This document shows, in pieces, positions 1 through 6,076 of a stretch of 6,665 nucleotides of DNA. The notes below the pieces were generated by a model. The model was not told the DNA's origin and ran no database searches. It was given only the letters and a program-made list of their open reading frames with translations. Source of the DNA: Hyphomonadaceae bacterium (GTDB lineage: Bacteria > Pseudomonadota > Alphaproteobacteria > Caulobacterales > Hyphomonadaceae); NCBI GenBank assembly GCA_030696545.1, contig JAUYSA010000007.1:1-6665 (forward strand), written 5' to 3'. Position numbers and translations under genes: made by a program. The first letter of the stretch is position 1; each line of letters opens with the position of its first letter.

Positions 1-793
<793 letters not shown>

Positions 794-799
794 TCAAAA

Positions 800-806
800 C
801 TTCCTT
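800..806 (-). promoter_or_regulatory. gyrB ribosome binding site
   Basis: The minus strand reads AAGGAAG with a six-base spacer before the gyrB ATG at 793. This is a strong Shine-Dalgarno match and fixes the start codon. Confidence 0.8.
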
Positions 807-808
807 GT

Positions 809-832
809 AGCGGCCGCCGTCGCGGGGCCGCT
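809..832 (-). other. Hairpin in the recF-gyrB gap
   Basis: AGCGGCC (809-815) and GGCCGCT (826-832) are perfect inverted arms around a ten-base loop. The hairpin begins at the recF stop codon and ends just before the gyrB ribosome site. No T-run follows it on the minus strand, so it is not a standard intrinsic terminator. It could modulate gyrB translation or protect the transcript end, which is inference. Confidence 0.5.
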
Positions 833-1995
833 CAACCTTCACGCACGACGCCCTCGGACACCTCAAACCGCTGCGCTCGATCGCCGAACGCGTCGAACAG
901 GCTGCGGTCTGTTCCTGTGAGCCAGGCCTGACCGCCGAGCGCGGCCAGTTCATCGTACAAGGCGGCGCGCCGATCCGAATCGAGATGGGCTGCCGCTTCA
1001 TCCAGTAATAGCAGAGGAGAGGGGGCAAAATCACGCTCGAAAAGCGCCTGGGCATTAGCCAAAATTAGCCCAATTAACAAGGCTTTCTGCTCGCCTGTTG
1101 AGCACTGGTCGGCGGGCAGTCCTTTTGGCGCGTGAATGACCCGCAAATCCGTGCGGTGAACGCCCTGCGATGTGCGCCCGGCGGCCTGGTCGCGGGAGCG
1201 GTTTTCGCGCAGCTGGCTGACGATTTCCTGCTCGATATCGGTGAGCGGCATGTCGTTGGCGGCGTGCGTCTCGAACTGTCCATCGAGGTCGATCAGGGCT
1301 TTGGGGAAGGCGCCTTCGGGGCGGGCGAGGATGGCTTCCTGCATCACGCGCACGGCGTCGACGCGGTGGATGGCCATGGCGGCGCCGGCGGAAGCCATGC
1401 CGAGTTCGAGCGCGTCGAGCCAGGCGGGATCGGCCCTGCCCCGCTCCAGCAGCGCGTTGCGCTGGCGCATGGCCTTCTCGTAGGCGGCGCCGAATGTGCC
1501 GTGGCTGGGAAAGTGGGCCATCACCTGCCGGTCGAGGAAGCGGCGGCGATCGCCTGCCGGGCCGACGAAGACGCGGTCCATCGACGGGGTGAGCCAGATG
1601 ATGCGCATGAGCTCGGCGAGATCGGCCTGCGCGGTGTTGACGCCATCGAGGCGGGCGGTGCGTTTGGATTTTCCCTGCTCGTCGAGTTCGAGGGAGAGAC
1701 CGAGCTTGCGGTCGATGTCGCCATCGCGGACGTCGGCGGAGAGCGCCCAGCTGCGAGCGAGCTGGCCTTCGGCGTCGCGGCGGATGAGTTCAGTGAATTC
1801 AGCGCCGCGCAGGCCGCGGCCCGGCGACAGCATGGAGACGGCTTCCATCAGGTTGGTCTTGCCCGAGCCGTTTGCGCCATAGAGGCAGACATGGCGGCCA
1901 TCGAGGCGGAGCTGGAGCGTTGCGTAGTTGCGGAAATCCTGCAGCGCGAGGCGCGTGAGGCGGACATGCGGGCGGCGGGGGGAGAGGTCAGTCAT
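832..1995 (-). CDS. recF: DNA replication and repair protein RecF
   Basis: RecF is an SMC/ABC-like ATPase that acts with RecO and RecR to load RecA at single-strand gaps. The protein has 387 residues, close to the usual 360-390. FRNY at 21-24 is characteristic of the N-terminus. The Walker A motif GANGSGKT is at 40-47, the ABC signature STGEQK at 299-304, and the Walker B stretch LLLLDE at 328-333 ends in catalytic Glu333 and is followed by the D-loop AHLD. The reading frame stays open to 2121, but the extra 42 residues come from a repeat-derived GC-rich stretch. The ATG at 1995 has a GGAAGG site five bases upstream and puts the domain at its normal position. The gene sits between dnaN and gyrB, the classical order, and probably shares a transcript with gyrB. 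Confidence 0.96.
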   Translation of the reverse strand: MTDLSPRRPHVRLTRLALQDFRNYATLQLRLDGRHVCLYGANGSGKTNLMEAVSMLSPGRGLRGAEFTELIRRDAEGQLARSWALSADVRDGDIDRKLGLSLELDEQGKSKRTARLDGVNTAQADLAELMRIIWLTPSMDRVFVGPAGDRRRFLDRQVMAHFPSHGTFGAAYEKAMRQRNALLERGRADPAWLDALELGMASAGAAMAIHRVDAVRVMQEAILARPEGAFPKALIDLDGQFETHAANDMPLTDIEQEIVSQLRENRSRDQAAGRTSQGVHRTDLRVIHAPKGLPADQCSTGEQKALLIGLILANAQALFERDFAPSPLLLLDEAAAHLDSDRRAALYDELAALGGQAWLTGTDRSLFDAFGDRAQRFEVSEGVVREG

Positions 1996-1999
1996 CGGA

Positions 2000-2008
2000 C
2001 CCTTCCCC
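2000..2008 (-). promoter_or_regulatory. recF ribosome binding site that decides the start
   Basis: The minus strand reads GGGGAAGGG ending four bases before the ATG at 1995. It supports this start over in-frame starts further up, which would translate repeat DNA. Confidence 0.6.
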
Positions 2009-2032
2009 GGCATTGATGCAGGCTGGCTTGTG

Positions 2033-2153
2033 CCCCCTCCCCCTTGTGGGGAGGGGCTGGGGTGGGGGCCGGCGCAGCGCGCCGCGCCGTCGAAAGAACG
2101 TGCCGTTCGACAGCCCCCCACACCCTACCCTCCCCCCACAAGGGGGAGAGGGG
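2033..2153. repeat. Imperfect GC-rich inverted repeat
   Basis: The left arm (about 2033-2067, containing CCCCTTGTGGGGAGGGG) and the right arm (about 2114-2153, containing CCCCACAAGGGGGAGAGGGG) are near-complementary over about 35 bases with several mismatches. They flank a 45-base spacer. Each arm can also fold on itself through its C-run/G-run. This type of element is common between genes in GC-rich alphaproteobacteria. It lies upstream of recF and could hinder read-through into it; whether it has any function is unknown. Confidence 0.7.
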
Positions 2154-2170
2154 CGCTTGAAAGCAGCGCC
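2152..2170. repeat. Short hairpin next to the GC-rich inverted repeat
   Basis: GGCGCT (2152-2157) and AGCGCC (2165-2170) form a six-base perfect stem with a seven-base loop, directly abutting the right arm of the larger inverted repeat. It is probably part of the same mobile or dispersed repeat unit. Confidence 0.45.
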
Positions 2171-2219
2171 TGGGATGGGGTGAGGCCTCATGTGTCCATG
2201 ACTGACATTGCGCCTGGCG

Positions 2220-2244
2220 CCCTGGGTCCCGACTTTCGTCGGGA
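2220..2244. repeat. CTGGGTCCCG-type hairpin repeat, copy 1
   Basis: CCCGAC (2228-2233) and GTCGGG (2238-2243) enclose a TTTC loop and follow CTGGGT. A second copy at 4010-4034 has the same layout with one compensated base pair. It is a partial relative of the longer GTCATTCC repeats nearby. Confidence 0.65.
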
Positions 2245-2260
2245 GGAGCGGAGTGAGGGA

Positions 2261-2288
2261 CGTGCATCGTTGAGGGGGCGTGCATCGT
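2261..2288. repeat. Ten-base direct repeat
   Basis: CGTGCATCGT occurs at 2261-2270 and again at 2279-2288, separated by eight bases. It lies between two palindromic repeats in the recF-dnaN gap. It may be a local duplication scar; no function is evident. Confidence 0.5.
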
Positions 2289-2312
2289 GCGAGGCGCAGG
2301 TGCGCCAGCTTT

Positions 2313-2405
2313 GTCATTCCCGCCGAAGCGCAGCGAAGAGCGGGAACCCAGGGGCTGCAGACGCCGCCCTTGCAGCCCTTGGGTTCCTGCTTTCGCAGGA
2401 ATGAC
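2313..2405. repeat. GTCATTCC-type long palindromic repeat, copy 1
   Basis: The ends are GTCATTCC (2313-2320) and GGAATGAC (2398-2405), a perfect inverted pair. Inside, AACCCAGGGGCTGCA (2345-2359) pairs with TGCAGCCCTTGGGTT (2371-2385) with one mismatch, and the stem extends to 2340/2390. This resembles the dispersed intergenic palindromes (REP/MITE-like) found in many proteobacterial genomes. It lies between recF and dnaN and has a second, rearranged copy at 3874-3993. Confidence 0.8.
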
Positions 2406-2423
2406 GATTGAAGGATGCGGCCA

Positions 2424-2481
2424 GCCCCCTCCGTCTTGCGGCTTTGCCGCAATCCACCTCCCCCGCCTGCGGCGGTGGAGG
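2424..2481 (-). repeat. Two-hairpin repeat just downstream of dnaN (possible terminator)
   Basis: On the transcribed strand this begins within ten bases of the dnaN stop. Stem one is CCTCCCCCGCC (2457-2467) with GGCGGTGGAGG (2471-2481), one mismatch. Stem two is TTGCGGC (2436-2442) with GCCGCAA (2446-2452). A matching unit lies directly after dnaA at 4151-4211 with a different stem-two sequence but the same fold. No clear T-run follows, so termination is only possible; RNA 3' end protection would also fit. Confidence 0.6.
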
Positions 2482-2489
2482 ACATGGCG

Positions 2490-3602
2490 CTACACACGCA
2501 GCGGCATCAGGACGTATTGGGCGCCGGCGTCCTTGGCGTCGAGGACGCGGGCGGGGCTGGCGGCGTCGTTGAATTCGATGCGGGTTTCGTCGGCTTCGAT
2601 CTGGGACGCCACGTCGAGGAGATATTTGGCGTTGAAGCCGATCTCCATCGGTTCAGCGTCGTATTCGACCTCAAGCTCTTCCGTGCCCTGCCCGGTTTCG
2701 GCGTGGCTGACGGCGAGCGTGAGCTTGCCCGGCGAGAGCGAGAGTTTCACGGAGCGCGAGCGTTCGGCGGAGACGGTGGCGACGCGATCGACCGCGTCCT
2801 TGAACGGCTTGTTCTCGACGATGAGGATGCGGCCGTTTTCCTTCGGGATCACGCGCTGGTAATCCGGGAAGGAGCCGTCGATCAGTTTCGAGGTGAGCAC
2901 GGCTTCGCCGATGCGGAAGACGATCTTGGAATCGGACGCTTCGATCGTGACTGTTTCGGGCGCGTCATCGAGCAGGCGGCGGGCTTCGACGATGGCCTTG
3001 CGCGGGACGATGACGCCCTTGAGCGTGGCGGAGCCTTTCGGCGCTTCGGTTTCGGCGAGGGCGAGGCGGTGGCCATCGGTCGCCACGGCGCGGAGGACGT
3101 TGCCCTTCGCGCCCTTGGCGTGGTGCAGGTAGATGCCGTTCAGGTAATAGCGCGTCTCTTCGGTGGAGATCGCAAAGCGCGTCTTGTCGATGAGGCGGCG
3201 CAGCTCGGCGGCGTCCATGTCGAACTTAACCGGGGCAGCTTCCTTCGCCATGGTCTGGAAGTCGGAGGCCGGGAGGGTCGGCAGCGCAAATCTGGAGCGG
3301 CCGGAGGAGATCGACAGGCGGCCTTCCGACAGGTCGAGCGCGATTTCGGAGCCTTCGGGCAGTTTGCGCACGACGTCGAACAGCGTTTGCGCCGGGGCGG
3401 TGACGGAGCCGGCCTTTTTCACGGAGGCTTCTGCGGCGTCGGTCGCCTCGATATCCAGATCGGTTGCTGTGAGGCTGAGACGGTCGCCTTCGGCCACCAT
3501 GAGGATGTTGGACAGGATTGGAATGGTGTTCCGGCGCTCGACGACGGCCTGAACGTGGGAGAGCGCACGCATGAGGGCGTTGCGGTCGATGGTCAGCTTC
3601 AT
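2490..3602 (-). CDS. dnaN: DNA polymerase III beta sliding clamp
   Basis: DnaN forms the ring-shaped dimer that encircles DNA and tethers DNA polymerase III and other clamp-binding proteins. The 370 residues match the family's usual 365-375, making three clamp domains of about 120 residues each. Family marks include ATDGHRLA at 174-181, DGSFPDYQRVIP at 242-253 and the C-terminal YVLMPLRV at 363-370, which corresponds to the E. coli MPMRL end lining the peptide-binding pocket. The frame is open up to 3707, but the 35 extra residues would be encoded by hairpin-forming leader DNA. The ATG at 3602 follows an AGGA site with an eight-base spacer and gives the standard MKLTIDR start. It is separated from dnaA by 615 bp, so it probably has its own promoter, although I cannot place one confidently. 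Confidence 0.97.
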   Translation of the reverse strand: MKLTIDRNALMRALSHVQAVVERRNTIPILSNILMVAEGDRLSLTATDLDIEATDAAEASVKKAGSVTAPAQTLFDVVRKLPEGSEIALDLSEGRLSISSGRSRFALPTLPASDFQTMAKEAAPVKFDMDAAELRRLIDKTRFAISTEETRYYLNGIYLHHAKGAKGNVLRAVATDGHRLALAETEAPKGSATLKGVIVPRKAIVEARRLLDDAPETVTIEASDSKIVFRIGEAVLTSKLIDGSFPDYQRVIPKENGRILIVENKPFKDAVDRVATVSAERSRSVKLSLSPGKLTLAVSHAETGQGTEELEVEYDAEPMEIGFNAKYLLDVASQIEADETRIEFNDAASPARVLDAKDAGAQYVLMPLRV

Positions 3603-3610
3603 AAGCCCAA

Positions 3611-3614
3611 TCCT
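3611..3614 (-). promoter_or_regulatory. dnaN ribosome binding site that decides the start
   Basis: The minus strand reads AGGA eight bases before the ATG at 3602. It supports the internal start over an in-frame ATG at 3707. Confidence 0.65.
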
Positions 3615-3648
3615 GTCAGAAAGCGCCGGTTGCAGCGCCTGGCGGTCT

Positions 3649-3698
3649 GCCGAAGAACTTCGGCCCGCCCCAGATCCCCATATTTTTGGGGGGGCGGG
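3649..3698 (-). promoter_or_regulatory. Stacked hairpins in the dnaN leader
   Basis: GCCGAAG (3649-3655) and CTTCGGC (3658-3664) form one compact stem. CCCGCCCC (3664-3671) and GGGGCGGG (3691-3698) form a second, with further C/G pairing inside and a seven-G run at 3688-3694. Both lie 47-96 bases before the dnaN start, inside the probable 5' untranslated leader. They could act as an attenuator or a translation-control structure, or be another repeat. No T-run follows on the minus strand. Confidence 0.45.
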
Positions 3699-3873
3699 TT
3701 GAGACATTAGCTGATTGCGGCGCTGCGAGAAGAGCCGTTTTCGAGGGTATTCAGGGGTTCGGGCGAAGCATCCACAGGGCGGGTGATTGTTGGGCGATTT
3801 GAGATGGGGAATTGGGCTGTTTCCTGCCGCTCAACCCGGCTCTCTCGGCCGCATCCCCGCCTCCTGCCTTATC

Positions 3874-3993
3874 GTCATTCCCGCCGGAGCGTAGCGTCCT
3901 TCGACAGGCTCAGGATGAGGGAGCGGGAAGCCAGGAGTTGCGGGCGCGGCCCCTGGGTTCCGGCTCACGCGCTTTGCGCGTGTCCGGAATGAC
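3874..3993. repeat. GTCATTCC-type palindromic repeat, copy 2, with a nested repeat
   Basis: The ends GTCATTCC (3874-3881) and GGAATGAC (3986-3993) match copy 1 at 2313-2405, as does GAGCGGGAA inside. Two differences stand out. About 24 bases (3897-3920, including TTCGACAGGCTCAGGATGA) interrupt the left arm; that short motif is itself familiar as a dispersed repeat in alphaproteobacteria. In the right arm a hairpin of CACGCGC (3966-3972) and GCGCGTG (3976-3982) replaces the short loop seen in copy 1. Confidence 0.75.
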
Positions 3994-4009
3994 GATTGGG
4001 AGTGGCGCT

Positions 4010-4034
4010 CTGGGTCCCGGCTTTCGCCGGGATG
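4010..4034. repeat. CTGGGTCCCG-type hairpin repeat, copy 2
   Basis: CCCGGC (4016-4021) and GCCGGG (4026-4031) enclose TTTC after CTGGGT. Compared with copy 1 at 2220-2244, an A-T pair in the stem is replaced by G-C on both sides, so the stem is kept. Confidence 0.65.
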
Positions 4035-4093
4035 AGCGGAACAGTGAGTTGGAATCCCCTTGGAACTAGCCCCCAGCCGCGTCCGCATAAGCA

Positions 4094-4125
4094 AAACCCC
4101 TCCCCCGTTGCCGGGAGAGGGGTTT
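4094..4125 (-). terminator. Likely intrinsic terminator of dnaA
   Basis: A 14-base stem (4094-4107 with 4112-4125, one mismatch) has a four-base loop. On the minus strand the second arm ends in GGGG followed by TTTTGCTT, a hairpin-plus-T-run arrangement. It lies about 95 bases after the dnaA stop and would separate dnaA from dnaN transcription. On the plus strand the following T-run is only three bases, so the minus direction fits better. Confidence 0.6.
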
Positions 4126-4140
4126 GTGTGGGTTCGGTGC

Positions 4141-4211
4141 GTGGGGCTTGCCCCCACCGTCTCGCCCCTTCGGGGCGATCCACCTCCCCCGGCCTTTTTG
4201 GCCTGGGGAGG
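4141..4211 (-). repeat. Hairpin cluster just downstream of dnaA (matches the one after dnaN)
   Basis: Going from the dnaA stop, stem one is CCTCCCCCGGCC (4183-4194) with GGCCTGGGGAGG (4200-4211), one mismatch. Stem two is TCGCCCC (4162-4168) with GGGGCGA (4172-4178). A third small stem is GTGGGG (4141-4146) with CCCCAC (4152-4157). Stems one and two and the linker ATCCACCTCCCCCG match the unit after dnaN at 2424-2481. The unit may contribute to 3' end formation or transcript stability. Confidence 0.6.
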
Positions 4212-4217
4212 AAAAGA

Positions 4218-5756
4218 TCAGCGCGTGTTGCGGGGGTCCGCGAGGATGCGCTGTTCGAGTTGGCGGAGTTCTTCGGCGAGGCCTTCGTTGCCGGCGACCA
4301 TGGCGGAGATTTTCCGGTAGGCGAAAAGCACCGTTGTGTGGTCGCGGTCGCCGAACATCCGCCCGATCTGCGGATAGGAGCATTTCGTCAGTTGCCGGCT
4401 GAGATACATGGCGAACTGGCGCGGCTGGGCGAACTGGCGTTTGCGGCAGGCGGATTCGAGATCCAGCTTGGTGACGCCATAGGCGCGGGCCGTGATGTCC
4501 TTGATCGTGTCGATCTTCGGCGCGCGGGCGGGAGCGCCGCCCATCTGGAGCTGGATCGATTTTTCGACCGCGGCCTTGTCGAGCGTTTTGCCCGCGAGGA
4601 CCGTGCCGCAATAGACGTTGCGGACGGCGCCGCAGAGGGCGCGGCCGGATGCCGGGAGACGATCCGCGAGGAGATCGATCCACTCGTCGGTGAGGTGGAA
4701 CTCAGCGTCGATGGCGGCGGCGGCTTCGGAGACGGCGTCCGCCTTGGCGCGGAGGATCTCGCGGCGGAGATTGCGCTCGGGCAGTTCCATCTGGGCGATG
4801 ACGCCGCCATGGATCTCGTCACGCATACGCTCATCGAGCTGGTCGATCAGGGCGGGCGTCTGGTCAGCGGCGAGAACGACGACGCCGCCATTCGAGACGA
4901 TGGCGCGCATGTGGGAGAAGAACTCCACCAGCGTGCCGGGCTTCGAGCAGATGAACTGGAAATCGTCGAGCAGGACGACCTTGGCGCGGCGGACGAGCGT
5001 GCGCAGGTCCGACGTGTCTTTCCGCTTCACGCCATCGATGAAGGCGACGGTGAAATCTTCCGACGACATGTAGAGGCAGCTGCCCTCGCCCTTTGCGGCC
5101 TTGAGCGCGTGCTCGATGCCTTTGAGGAGGTGGGATTTGCCGACGCCGTGCGGGCCGACAATGGTGACAACGTTGGCTTCGACGCCAGCGCCGATGGCGA
5201 GGCGGCGGGCGAGACCGAAGGCGATGCGGTTTGAATCGCCAACGAGGAAGTTCTCGAGAGTGGGCGCGCCTTCGGCGTTGACCGTAATGGCCTCTTCGGC
5301 TTCGGCCGTGGGTTCGTCAGCGCCGTCATGGGCTTCGACAAAGCCTTCTGCCGCAGGCTGTACCAGCGCCATGACGTCTGGCGCGATACGCTCGCGTGCT
5401 TCGATGCGGACGGAGCGGCCGCTGTGATCGACCTGGTCCCAGGCCTGCTGGATGAGGTGGCCGAAGTCTGTATCGACGCGGCTGCGCTCATGCTCGCTGG
5501 AGGCGGCAAGAAGAACTTCGCCGTTCACTTCGGCGACGAGATCGAGCCTGGCGATCCATGTGTCGAACTTCTGCTCGCCGAGACGGCGGCGCAGCGCTTC
5601 GCGCACATTGGCCCAGATGACTGGAATTTGTCCGGCGCCGGAATCCGCGACGGGCTTGGCCGACGCGGTGCGCGAAATTGAAGACGGCTCCGCAGAGCGG
5701 GCAGATCCACCCATCCCGCCAGCCGCAAATCGTGTGGTGTTATGTTTGCTAATCAT
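4218..5756 (-). CDS. dnaA: Chromosomal replication initiator DnaA, with a divergent AAA+ domain
   Basis: DnaA binds DnaA boxes, oligomerises with ATP and opens the origin. The protein has 512 residues. About 44 low-complexity residues come first, then domain I (about 45-120, starting near Trp48), an acidic linker (about 121-165), the AAA+ domain (about 166-400) and the DNA-binding domain (about 415-490). The last contains IGRMFGDRDHTTV at 464-476, matching the family signature. Walker A is GPHGVGKS (201-208), Walker B is VLLDD (261-265), the sensor 1 Asp is 298 and the sensor 2 Arg is 372. An ungapped match to E. coli across 197-335 places Glu314 at the arginine-finger position, Gly274 at Arg245 and Gln299 at Arg270. 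The start at 5756 has only a modest GAGG site four bases upstream; Met15 is an alternative start. The location next to rpsT and upstream of dnaN supports its being the chromosomal initiator. Confidence 0.96.
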   Translation of the reverse strand: MISKHNTTRFAAGGMGGSARSAEPSSISRTASAKPVADSGAGQIPVIWANVREALRRRLGEQKFDTWIARLDLVAEVNGEVLLAASSEHERSRVDTDFGHLIQQAWDQVDHSGRSVRIEARERIAPDVMALVQPAAEGFVEAHDGADEPTAEAEEAITVNAEGAPTLENFLVGDSNRIAFGLARRLAIGAGVEANVVTIVGPHGVGKSHLLKGIEHALKAAKGEGSCLYMSSEDFTVAFIDGVKRKDTSDLRTLVRRAKVVLLDDFQFICSKPGTLVEFFSHMRAIVSNGGVVVLAADQTPALIDQLDERMRDEIHGGVIAQMELPERNLRREILRAKADAVSEAAAAIDAEFHLTDEWIDLLADRLPASGRALCGAVRNVYCGTVLAGKTLDKAAVEKSIQLQMGGAPARAPKIDTIKDITARAYGVTKLDLESACRKRQFAQPRQFAMYLSRQLTKCSYPQIGRMFGDRDHTTVLFAYRKISAMVAGNEGLAEELRQLEQRILADPRNTR

Positions 5757-5885
5757 GGCCCCTCATCTACCCTTCTGGTCGATGTTGCCTTCCCGAAAAT
5801 TTGGACAAAAAGGCTCTCCAACAGCTCCAGCCCCGGAGCCGCAGATCATGTCCAAACGAAGGAAGGTTACTCGCTACGGAGGAGA

Positions 5886-5914
5886 GTTTTTCTCCGATCA
5901 CCGGCTGTCGTCAA
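5886..5914 (-). promoter_or_regulatory. Candidate dnaA promoter
   Basis: On the minus strand TTGACGA (5908-5914) matches the Caulobacter housekeeping -35 element TTGACGS except for its last base. After 14 bases comes AGAAAAAC (5886-5893), which matches the second half of the -10 element GCTANAWC. The transcript would have a leader of about 120 bases, comparable in kind to the long dnaA leader known in Caulobacter. The -10 match is weak, so this is a candidate only. Confidence 0.4.
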
Positions 5915-5916
5915 CC

Positions 5917-5921
5917 GAATC
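5917..5921. promoter_or_regulatory. GANTC methylation site beside the dnaA -35 element
   Basis: GAATC lies two bases upstream of the candidate -35 box. GANTC is the target of the CcrM cell-cycle methyltransferase in alphaproteobacteria, and methylation state affects dnaA transcription in Caulobacter. Its role here is inferred. Confidence 0.55.
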
Positions 5922-5977
5922 AAAAGCCGCATCTGCGTATTTATTTTAACCAAACCGTCGCATTCGGTATTGCCACT

Positions 5978-5982
5978 GAATC
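5978..5982. promoter_or_regulatory. Second GANTC site upstream of dnaA
   Basis: GAATC occurs 61 bases upstream of the first site. By eye the window has about nine GANTC sites in 6.7 kb, so two within 66 bases is closer than average, though this could be chance. Confidence 0.5.
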
Positions 5983-6035
5983 CATTGGCGAAACGCCGCA
6001 ATACATAGCTCAAACGCGACAGAATAAGCTTCGTC

Positions 6036-6059
6036 TATTGCACCGCGTACGGAGCAATA
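6036..6059. promoter_or_regulatory. 24-bp near-perfect palindrome upstream of dnaA
   Basis: TATTGC (6036-6041), A, CCG, the centre CGTA, CGG, A and GCAATA (6054-6059) form a palindrome broken only by one A-A pair on the outer part of the inner stem. It could be a dimeric repressor operator or an RNA hairpin. It lies between rpsT and the dnaA promoter candidate. Confidence 0.5.
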
Positions 6060-6060
6060 T

Positions 6061-6076
6061 TTCGTATCACTACGAA
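6061..6076. promoter_or_regulatory. 16-bp palindrome adjoining the previous one
   Basis: TTCGTA (6061-6066) and TACGAA (6071-6076) are perfect arms around TCAC. CACT (6068-6071) and AGTG (6076-6079) form an overlapping alternative stem. It begins one base after the neighbouring palindrome, so the two could form a double operator or alternative RNA folds. Confidence 0.45.

Noticed and set aside
1996..2121. Longer N-terminus for RecF starting at 2121
   Set aside because: The extension is Pro/Gly-rich translation of an inverted repeat; the ATG at 1995 gives the usual RecF start.
2313..2405. CRISPR array or transposase-bearing insertion sequence in the repeat-rich gaps
   Set aside because: The repeats are palindromic and not regularly spaced, and there is no transposase or cas gene.
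3603..3707. Longer N-terminus for DnaN starting at 3707
   Set aside because: The extra 35 residues are encoded by hairpin DNA, have no family counterpart, and the ATG at 3602 has its own ribosome site.
2415..3710. Long plus-strand reading frame opposite dnaN
   Set aside because: It mirrors the dnaN codons and has no recognisable domain; high GC removes stop codons from the opposite strand.
3996..5234. Long plus-strand reading frame opposite dnaA
   Set aside because: It is antisense to the conserved DnaA protein and starts inside palindromic repeats.
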